Assembly (NCBI GenBank): GCA_963575745.1
Contig: CAUYUJ010015301.1
Location: 1-64,000 of the forward strand
Length of the DNA: 64,000 nt
Reading direction: 5' to 3'
Source of the DNA: Prorocentrum cordatum
Lineage: Eukaryota > Sar > Dinophyceae > Prorocentrales > Prorocentraceae
The translations under genes and the position numbers were made by a program. The notes under the pieces were generated by a model that saw only the letters and a program-made list of their open reading frames with translations, did no database searches and had not been told where the DNA came from. Shown piece after piece: positions 11,801-22,468 of the stretch (its first letter is position 1; the number at the start of each line of letters is the position of its first letter).

Positions 11801-14800
11801 AGCACGCCCTGGCCCGTTGGGCCGGCGAATTCGGTCAACGATGCGTTGGCTGCCGCTCGTCAGTTTTTGGCTGTCTCTGCCCCCATCGCCAAGCAAGCCC
11901 TGGAAGGTGACAGGGCCAGACGTATTCGTTGTTTTGCGAGGGAGTGCGGAAACCAGTTATGACTGGGACCCTTGCCACCGCTGGGGGTGGCTCAAACGTC
12001 TCTTGATATTTGGTGATTCGGTGCCGCCAAAACAAGCAGTTAAGCAGGGCCCCGCTGCCGGCCCATGCGTAATATTGACGATGGTAAGCCTACTGCGTCC
12101 TTATAGGAACGGCAGAGGCTGTTGTTTGAGATGTTCGCTGAAACTCCAGATGCCCTGACGGTCAGTCGGGGCGAGGTCAGGAGTGACTCCAACGATTCTT
12201 GGGGCCCTCTCCACTCTGAGGGCGAGCGTGACCCCCGTTACCCTCCGACCTCTGCGCAGGCGCGTGCGAAGATATGACGTGTCGCGAAGGGCCGAACCCT
12301 TGGGCTGGATGGAGTGTCAGGCGAGCTCCTCAGGATCGACCCCGACGGTGCAGCCGCCCTCATCCACCGGCCCGGGGGGCTTCAGCATATTGGGGACCCA
12401 AGGGGATCAGATGAGACCTCGCCATATTTGGTGGGTTGCGACGTGTGCCTCGCCACTTTGGATCATACGAGTGCTCTCCCTGGAGGGGGCTGCGAAGTGT
12501 GAAACCGTCGCCACTTTCGAGGGCTGCTGGTGGGTCCACCGTATTAACAATTTCGAGGGTGGGTCACGCACACTGGGGTCCTTCGGGGATCTCATTAGAC
12601 CTCGCCATACCTGGGGGCGCTGCAAGGAGTGAGTATGCCACCAATTTCGGGAGATGTTGCGGGGTCCAGCATAATGGGGTCGTAAGGGAATCATATTATA
12701 GAGATCGCCATACGTGGGGTGGCTGCGAAGAGTGCACATGTCACAAATTTCGACGGCTGCTGCGGGGTCCAGCGCAGTGGGGTCCAACGGGAATTTGGTT
12801 AGACCTCGCCATGCCTGGGGGAGGCTGCGAAGTGAAACTGCCGGTGCTTTCGTTGGCTGCTGGGGGTCCAGGGTAGTGGAGTCCTACGGTGATCAGATAA
12901 GACCTAGCCGTGCCTGGCGGGCTGCGAACTTCGGAAGTGTCGCCACGTTCGAGGGTGGGGGAAGGGGGGGCAGTATATTGGGGTCCTACGGGGATATGAT
13001 TCGACCTCGCCTTCCTTGAGGGGCGCTGCGAAATTTCGCCGGTCGTCACTTTCGAGAGCTGCTGGGGGAGGGCGGAGTGGCTTCCTACGCAGGTTCAGGT
13101 TCGACTTCGCCATGCTTGGGGAGGGGCCGGAAAAGTGTGAAACCATCGCCACTTTCAAGGGCTGCTGGGCGGTCCGGCAGAGTGACGTCCTGCGCACATT
13201 CAGGCTAGAGTGGCGTCCTGCGCACATTCACACTTCGCCGCGCTCCAGTCTAGCCTGAATATGCGCAGGACGTCACTCTGCCGGACCGCCCGGCAGCCCT
13301 CGCGATGCCCGGGGACTGCGAAGTCTGCAGGAACGTTCTACGCAGATTCGGGCCAGACCTCGCCGTGGAGGAGGCCGTGCGCCCGTGCAGGCGCGGACGC
13401 TGTAGTTCTCCTCCTCCTCCTCCTCCTTCTCCTCCTCCTCCTCCTCCTCCTCCTCCTCGTCCTCCTCCTCCTCTTCCTCTTCCTTGCTCCTTTTTCCAGC
13501 CGCGCTTCACGATTTTAGCGGTTATGCGAGTATTGTTTTTGCACGGAGGGAGGGCTGCTCCTCCACAGCGCGGGGGCTCCCTCCACGGACAGTCGGCCGC
13601 TGGTCAGCACAAGGCTTGCGACGGCCCAGGACGGTCGCTGAGCGTGCCCTCCCCTCCTCCTCGCCCTCGTCCTCGTCTCCTCCTCCTCCTCCTCCTCCTC
13701 CTCCTCCTCCTCCTCCTCTTCCTCCTCCTCCTCCTCCTCCTCCTCCTCCTCCTCCTCCTCGGGTCGCCTACGGCACCTGGGGAAACCGTGCATTGTGCAC
13801 CTGCCGCTGCTCGCGCTGCGGTTTGTGCCGGACGTTTGAGAAGTTGCGCGCCACGAGTACCGCAGTCAGCATGGCGCCGGAAAAAGAGGAGGAGGTGGAG
13901 GAAGAGGAGGAGGAGCAGGAGCAGGAGGAGGAACAGGAGGAGCAGGAGCAGGAGGAGCAGGAAGAGCAGGACGAGGAGGAGCAGGAGGAGGAGGAGCAGC
14001 AGGAGGAGGAGGAGGAAGTGTGAATTGTCGCAACTTTCGAGGGCTGCTGGGTGGCCCAGCGGATTGACGTCCTCGGCAGAATCATGGCGAACCTCGCCAT
14101 GCGTTTGGGGCTGCGAAGTCTGCAGCTGTCGCCATTTTTGGAGGCCCCTCGTCGGGTAGCGGAGTGACGTCCTGCGCAGTGTGATATTGGACATCGCCAT
14201 CCTTGGAGAGCTGCGAACTGCGGAACTGGCGCCACTTTCGATAGTTCCTGGGGGGGGAGCGGAGTGACGTCCAACGCATATCCAGATCAGACCTCGCCAT
14301 CCCTGGGGGGCTGCGAACTGATAAACTGCTGCCATTTGCGAGGGCTGCTGGGGGGTCAGCGGAGCGACGTCCTACGCGGATTTTCACTGGACCTCGCCAT
14401 CCTGGGGGGGGGCGCAAACTGCTTTCATGTATGAGGTCCAGCCAGTTTGTCCGGCGGTCCCGTCAGGCGAGTCCACCCTATTCGAGATATGAGACTCCCC
14501 GATAGTGGGGAGGAGGAGGAGTAGGAGGAGGAGGAGGAGGAGGAGTATGCCGTTCTCCTTGCCAGAATTTCAGCCCGCGCGGGATGTGCGCCATGGCTCG
14601 GGCACGTTTACGCACGTACACTCTACACGCATCGTTCTTCTCGAGGGAGAAACCAGCACAAGCATAGACGGACGGAACTCCGGCAACAGTTATATTTATG
14701 TAGTTGGTGTTATGCTGTGCATGCATGCATGCATGCACACACTATTATGATTCAGTCTCAGGGCCGTCGCTTTCTCTGACGTTGTCCCAGCGGCCTCGCC

Positions 14801-17800
14801 AGCTCATTGCAGTGTTCCTTCAACGCCAGCCAGCCCTCACGCGCGCACGCTCCGATCGCCTCCCCGCGGCCTGGCTGCCGCTGCCTTCTGTTGGATTGGA
14901 GACGTGCCGTGCGCCTGGCCGAACAGGCATGGCCTGATGACCGACTTCCAGATTCTGAAGGCGCCCGAGCCCCAGAGCCCCTCCCTACGCATGCAGGGGC
15001 GGAGGCGAGGGCGTCTCGAGAGCTGGAGAGGGGGGCCCGATCCGGGCACGCGGTCGCGGGCGAGGCGCACGGTAGAGCGGCGGGCGTGGACGCGGGCGAG
15101 GGGGGGCAGTTTCGGGGCGGCAGGGGCGGGGGTCAGTGCACGCGGGGGTCAGCCAGGGCACGACATTTGCAGAGCGCGACGCACGGGCAGACGGGGGAGT
15201 GGAAAGCGGAGGAGGAGCAGGACAACGGGGGGAGGGGGGAGGAGTAAGTGGGCATGGGGGGGGACGAGGAGGAGCTAGAGGAAGAAGATGTCGATTCGGA
15301 GTTTGAGGCGGCGGACAAGGATGAGGACGAGGAGGATAAGGTAAAGGAGTTGGATTGGGAAGAGGGGGGATAATGATAATAAGATTGATAATGAGGATCA
15401 ACAGCATAATCAGGATGCCTTAATTCGATTACCCGTCATATTCTGCAAGATAGCATAGGGACCTTGGTCACCCCGCTGTCAAGAAAGCATTGCTTGGGAT
15501 GCTCGAACTACATGTTCGGACCAAGGGGGTCGCACCTTCAGCAAAGTAGGATGAACACGCACAGGACTGGGTCGTAGAGTTAAGGACATGAGAAGTATTT
15601 TGCCACTGAGTTACCACGCTGCTGTGCTGCTGTGGGCCAGGCTTGCTGAGCTCTCAAAATAGAAGAATGCAGAGGTGGAACAGGAGGGGCGAGGACGAGG
15701 AGGAGGAGCAAGAAAAGGAAGACGAGGAGAAGGTGGAGGTGGACAAGGTGGACAAGGTAGAGGAGGAGGAGGAGGAGCAGGAGGAGGAGGAGGACGAGGA
15801 GGAGGAGAGGAGGAGGAGGAAGAGGAGGAGGAGGAGGAGGAGAGGAGGGGGGGAGGGCGAAGGAGGAGGTGTAGGAGCAGGAGGAGGAGGACGAGGAGGA
15901 GTAGGGAGGAGAGGGAGGAGGAGGAGGACGAGGAGAAGGAAGGAGAAGGGGAGGAGGAGGAGGAGGAGGAGAGAGGAGGAGGAGGAGGAGGAGGAGGACG
16001 AGGAGTGATGAGGGGCCCTCTGGGCCCGCTGCTGGCAAGAGCGGTGGGCCCGGCAGAGCCCCAGCCGCCCGGCAAGGAGGTGATCGCGCTCAGCCCGGGC
16101 ACCTTCGGCCTGGCCCTGTTCTCCGGTGCCTTCGCCATGGTGTACAACATCCTCCTGTACAACATCGTCACATGGAGGAAGGGAGAGGAAAGAGGAGGAG
16201 GAGGAGGAGGAGGAGGAGGAGGAGGAGGAGGAGGAGTAGCAGGAGGAGGAGGAGGAGCAGGAGGTAGGAGGAGGAGGAGGAGGAGGAGGAGGAGGAGGAG
16301 GAGGGGGAGGAGCAGGAGGAGGAGCAGGAAGAGGTGGAGGAGGTGAAGGAGAAGGAGGAGCAGGAGTAGGGGGAGTAGGGGCGGCGGGGGTGTCCTGGGC
16401 ATCGCTCGGACGTGTGCATTGTTTCTCGGCGGGGACCGTCGAGGAGCATCCTGGATCATCGAGCCACAACCGCACGAGACCGACAAATGTCCGAGCGATG
16501 GCAAGTGTCGGGCGGCTCCCGATCACAGGGCACCCGCGGCCAAGGGACCCGAGGCGAGGAAGGAGGATCGAGGAGCTGGCCCTGCTTGGTCTCTGGATGC
16601 CTCCCGAGGCCTCCCGAACACTGCGCGTCGTGGGCGGCCAAGATGGGGGGTGATGACTGGGGGGCGGGGTGGGCATCATAGTCAGGGCTATGATCTCTCC
16701 GCGGATTCCATGGCCCCTCCTCCTCCTCCTCCTCCTCCTCCTCCTCCTCCTCCTCCTCCTCCTCCTCCTCCTCCCGCGAGTTCTCCCTGCGTTGTATCAA
16801 CGGGTTGGTCGCTGAGGACTTTGATGACATGGTCGACGCCATCGTGGGCCGTGCAGAGGACCTCACTAGGGCAGCTCGCTCAGAATCTGAGCGCGCGTGG
16901 CGCAGCTGGGCCCATGCTGTTTTCAGCGGAGGTGCGAGAGCAGCCCACGCCGCCTCCATGGCACGGGCTCGCCAAGAGCTGGTTGCTCCCGAGGCCAATG
17001 CCCAGCCTTACATCCTAGCTGACCGCACCATGTGTGAGTGGCAGACGATCGGGGAGGCGCATGGGTTAGAGGCGTTGCAACTCCCAGTGGATTCGCACTC
17101 GTGGGATGCGCTGCCGAGCCTGACGGCCCATGACCTACGGCAAGCCATCGGTTCTTTCTCTGCCTCCGGCGTCGGGGCCTACTCGGATCCCCCCGAAGGC
17201 ATTGGAGCACCTGTCGGATGAAGCTCTCAGGAGGCAGGCGAGAATGTTCGAGATCTTCGAGCAGCATCTGAGGTTTCCGTCTGACCGCATGTGCAGCGAT
17301 ATGGCGCGCCTACCAAAGCCTGACGGTGGTCACAGGCTTATCGTGCTCAGCCACACTCTCATAAGGGTGTGGGCTAGAGCGCGACGAAGGCTGTCGGCAG
17401 CATGGCAGCAGCGGCACCACTGTGACGAAATGTGGGGCACACGAGGTAGCCACACCTCCACAGCTTCGGCCTTCGCTCACAACTTGGAGCAAGAAGTTGG
17501 GAGCCTCATAGGTGACCACACTTGCACAATCCTTCTGGACATGGTGAAGTGCTTCGACATGGTCAGCCCGCACGCGCTGATGAGTGAGGCGCGCGCGTTG
17601 GGCTACCCGCTGCGGCCTCTGTGGATGCTGCTGCAGCTCTACCAGCAGCCGAGGCGTATTAAGGCATATGGCAGCCTATCGCGTCCAGTTGTGGCCTTCC
17701 AAAGGCGCCAACGATCAAACCGCGGTCCCTGGTCGATAACATCGGACTTCAGATGGTCTCTCCTGGCCTCGGCGATGTCAAGCGGTGCTGCGCATAGCGA

Positions 17801-20800
17801 TGGTGCTCACGGCGGAGGCGAGAGACCTTGGGCTTGTCCTGCAACCAGCCAAGTCGGCGGTGGTGGCGGGATCGGCTCAGGTCCGCCTTGTCGTGCACAG
17901 GGTCCAACAGCGGTTGCCGCGAGCTGTGCCGCAGGCCCGCCACATGCGCAACCTTGGTCACGAGCTGCACGGGCCGCGCGTGCTTCGAAGGATTGAGAAA
18001 AAGCGCGCGCGTGCCATGCGGGTGCGCAAGCGCCGACTCCTCCTGATGCGCAGAGCGGTGGGGCGCAAGGCCTCTACCCTCTGGCGCACAGGTGTTATGC
18101 CGTCGGTGGGACACGGCGCTGGCGTGTCGGGGTCGGCCGATGCACCTTTGAGGGAAATGCGCAATTTCGCAGCGGTCCTGGTGGGAGAAGTGACAAACAC
18201 CATGTGGGCGTCACTGCGCACCTACCCACCCACGCGTCGGACGAGCACGACCCCATCTACCATGCCACCATTGACCTTGTCTTGAACTATGCTGCTTGGG
18301 TATGGGATGGGCGCACCTCCACTAGTCGACTCCAAAGGGCTTGGACGGCGCTCCATGAGCGACTTGTCCCTATCAGTTGGGCCAATGCGAAAGGCCCACT
18401 GGCGGCCACCTGGCTAACGCTGCAGCGCCCAGCGTGGGATATGAAGGCCCCGCACGTTTTGCAAGACGACCTCGGCAACCAGTACGACCTCTACCGCGTC
18501 TGCCCTGCTGACCTTCGACCGTTCCTTGCGGCAGGTGTGCAGAGGTGGCAGCATAGCCGCCTCACCCGCCACGTGTATTCCCATGCGGGCGCTCCCACCT
18601 GGCACCGTGGCTCAGGCATGCGGTCAAAGGGGTCCGGGTCACGCGCCAGTCGGGGGCCTTACAGGCGTTGTGGTCTGACAACATCCCCACGCCCATCCGC
18701 AGGGGCATGAAGCTTGGCAGGCCCATGCGCCCTTGTCAGGCTTGTGGGAAGGACCTGGGGCCTGGCGACTGTTGGGGCCTTGTTATCTTGGAGTGTCCCG
18801 CGCTGATGACTCGTCTTCCTGCTGCGGCCTTGTGCCCACTGGGCTCGGCGGGGAGTAGCGGACATCGAAACGCAACGCTGGGGGGCCAGCTGGCGCCCAG
18901 CGATGCCTCGCAGCAGGAGCGGCATCTGGAGCTGGAGCCGACGGACCATGTCCAAGGCCTCCTCGAGAGTCGGGTTGGCGGACCTCCAAACGCAACGCTT
19001 GGGGACCAGCGGGCGCCCAGCAGCACAGTGGAGCAGGAACGGCCTCTGGCGCAGGGGCCAACGGACCATGTCCAAGGCCCCCTTGGGAATCTGAACGACC
19101 CGACCCTGCCGCAAACCATCTGGGCCAGGCACTCCAGCATGATGGAGGATGAGGACGATTTCTTTCCTGGGGTCGGCCATGGCGATGCTGGCGATACAGA
19201 CGAACTACCGCCTGACGCGGTGCAGCACCTCCAGGGGCAGGCAGAGTTGCGCGGGCATTTCGACGCGGAGGCTCTGCCGGCGGCACGTGGCGAGGCCCCC
19301 CCCCCCCCCGCGCCGCGACTGCTGCGCTGACCGACCTGTCCAGCGTGGCGGCAGAGGTGGAGGATACTCTACATTCCAAGCGCGGCAAGCGGCAGCGACG
19401 AGGGCGCGGTCTCTCTGACCTCCCACGCGCATTGGAAGAGGTACGGGATCAGCTTATCCAAGCGGGTCTTGGCTCGGGCATGCCCAACTTCGAGCAGCCC
19501 CACCTCGTCCACGGAGTGCCAGGACCTCCTGCCTTCCTGCCGCAACCATGTCTGCGGAAGAGCGAGGTTTACTTCTGGGGGGGCGCGCGCGGCCAGTGGG
19601 GCTCCACCTCATACGCCGACGGGTCTGGATGCGACTCAGGCGTCCCTGAAGCACGACGCTGTGGGCAGGCTGCGGTTCAGCTCGACCCGACATCGTGGCT
19701 CCCAGTTAGAGCGCGCGATGGGCCCCTGACGCACCTGGCGCGAACGGTCGGCCGCGCCGAGCGGTATGCCATCAAGGAAGGCCTCGAAGCATTCCCCGAT
19801 CATCAGCGCTTCGTCACCGACCTGCTGGCACTACACGCCAGGGCGTGGCGAGACATCGTCGGAGCCAGCCGCAGGCGTACCTTGACGTACCCTCCCAAGT
19901 TCCGATGGGCGCCCGCCCGCAGATCCCTGGACGAGCAGGTCGACAACGGCCCTTTGGAGCTGCGAGACTGGCTATGCAACGGATGGGCGGGCTACTTTGC
20001 GAGATGCGGTGCGGCTTATCATGCCCTCGCCGGGTCTGTTGTCGAGGCTGTCGCGGCGGCCCTCAAGCAGCACCGCAAAGTCCTGCAGTTCATCTCCTGG
20101 GCGGCGTTGCAGGTGGCGGTGCGCAAACGATGGGGGATTGATGGGGAGATCCCCAAGCCGCCAAGCGAGCAGGTGAAGCCCACTGTGGTGGCTAGAAGCA
20201 CGGACCATGTCCTAGCCTTCACTGCGCACCTTGGGCGGTATCGATGCACCTCGTGCGGCGCGACGGCCACAACTGGGTCCTCGCTCGACTCGCTACGTTC
20301 TGGGTCACTGCGTGTCTGCCGACCCACGCGCGTGGCTGCGGCCCTCGACGCCGAGTATTCCCGCGACTTCGGCGACGGCTGGGTCTACTACCGAGATTAG
20401 AGGGTCGGCGTGGCGCTTGGCGCGGCTGCCGCTGTCGATGGGGACCCGCAGCCCATGCTCCCCGAGACGCTGCCGCGGCACATGGCAGTGACTGAGGAGG
20501 CGACTGTCGCCTTTGCCGCGCTGGGGCACGACATCTTCAAGGGTGGCACCGTGTACTGCTGCAGGCGCTGCGGTGCTCACTGCGTCGCAGGGGATGTCCG
20601 CTCCGTGCGCGAGCTCGGCTTGAAGTGCGAAGGGCTCTCGCTGAATGAGTCCACGCGTCGCAATCAACAGGGCGCGATTGGGCGGGTCGAGCGGGGACTT
20701 GCGCCTCGAGCACGCCGACCCCCAGCGGTGCCTGGGGTGCGGCGCTAATTCATCGGGCCCGTGCTCGCGATGATCCGACCATGTCGGTGATTCGTTGTAC

Positions 20801-22435
20801 TTTTGTGCCTGGGTTGTGGCTCGACTCCCTCTACGTTGGCGTCGGCTTCGACCTGCTGGGCGGCTACTTCTGGTCGCTCGGCTTCAATGCGTCCGGTTGT
20901 TCCTTGGCACCTGCGTCGTCGGCGTCGGCAACAACATGCTGGGCTACCTCTCGCTGGTGCTCAGCCTCTACCTTGTCGCCTTCTCTTACGGCATCGCGCC
21001 GCGAGTCGGCGGCGCCAGGCGGCAGCCCGCCGCGCGCCCGCGGCCGCGGGCGCGCGACGGGAGACCTCGCCTGAAGCGCTCCTCCTCCTCCGCCTCCTCC
21101 TCCTCCTCCTTTCAACACGTCCCGTGGTGCCCCAAGGCCGGGCCCATGCTCGCAGATAGACTCGCGCCCAGCCTCGTGGCCGGCTGCGCCCCCCCCCGTG
21201 CGGCCGCGGCCCAGGCAGAGCTGCCTGCCGCGAGGGCGAGGGCAGGGCCGCGGGTCCGCCGAAGGGCCCTCGCCGCCGAAGGGCCCTCGCCGCCGAAGGG
21301 CCCTCGCCGCCGAAAGTCCCTCGCCGCCGAAAGGCCCTCGCCGCCGAAGGGCCGTCGCCGCCGAGGGGCCCTCGCCGCCGAGGGCCTCGCCTCCGAAGGA
21401 TGGCCCCCCACCGCCGCCGGGAGGGCCCCGAGGCAAGCGGGCCTCTTGAGGGGTCTCTATCTCTCTCTCTCTCTCGCGCCGGGCTCGGCTCGCCCAGGCT
21501 CAGAGATCCGACGTTCCGAACAAAATTGACCGCTTTCGGCCTCCAGGGGCCCTCGCCCTCCTCCTCCCCCTCCTCCCCCCCCTCCCCCTCCCCCTCCTCC
21601 TCCCCCTCCTCCTCCTCCTCCTCCCTCCTCCTCCTCCTCCTCCTCCTTCTCCTCCTCCCCTCCCTCCTCCTCTCCTCCTTCCTCCTCCTCCCTCCTCCCT
21701 CCCTCCTCCTCCTCCTCCTCTCCTCCTCCCTCCTCCTCTCCTCCGCCTCCTCCTCCTCCTGTCCTCCTCCTCCTCCTCCTCCTCCTCCTCCTCCTCCTCC
21801 TCCTCCTCCTCCTCCTCCTCCTCGGGACCGTCAAAAAACAGCTCAAGACGAAAAACCTGCCCTAGGGAAGTGGTCCAGACCCTCGGGGCCCACGCATCGA
21901 ACAAAAACCAGCAGCCGGACGTCTGGGTCTCTCACGCTGCGCTCGGTTCGCTTGGGAGCCCGGGCCCAGGCCTCCCCAGATCTCCGACGTTCCTTGCTGC
22001 CGGCGCTTCTCCTCGATTTCGGTGCATGCGGGGGCGGTCTTCCGCATGCTGGAGAGTGCTTTTTATTCCTGGGCGGTAACGGGCGCTCCTGGGGGGGGGG
22101 GGGCAGGGAAAGGGGGCCGGTAACGCCACATTTCGCGCCGGCGCTGTCTGGGAATGTGTGGGAGCAACCACAGCCAATTTGGAGGTCAGCACGAATCGTG
22201 ACGTCATCTGGGGGTAGGGGGGCGGCGGCGGGGACCGGTAATGGCCGCCATCGCGAAGCATAAAAAACTTTTCCTGAGGCGCCTACGGGCCTCGTCGCAG
22301 CGTGCGATCGCAAACCAACCACGTTTGTGGACACGGACGCCCACCAGCTCAAGAGACGCACTCCTAGTTTTCCGACGAACCGATTTTTGCGGAATCCTTC
22401 TCAGGATGGAGAATTTCGAAGAGGAGAAAAACGAG

Positions 22436-22468
<33 letters not shown>

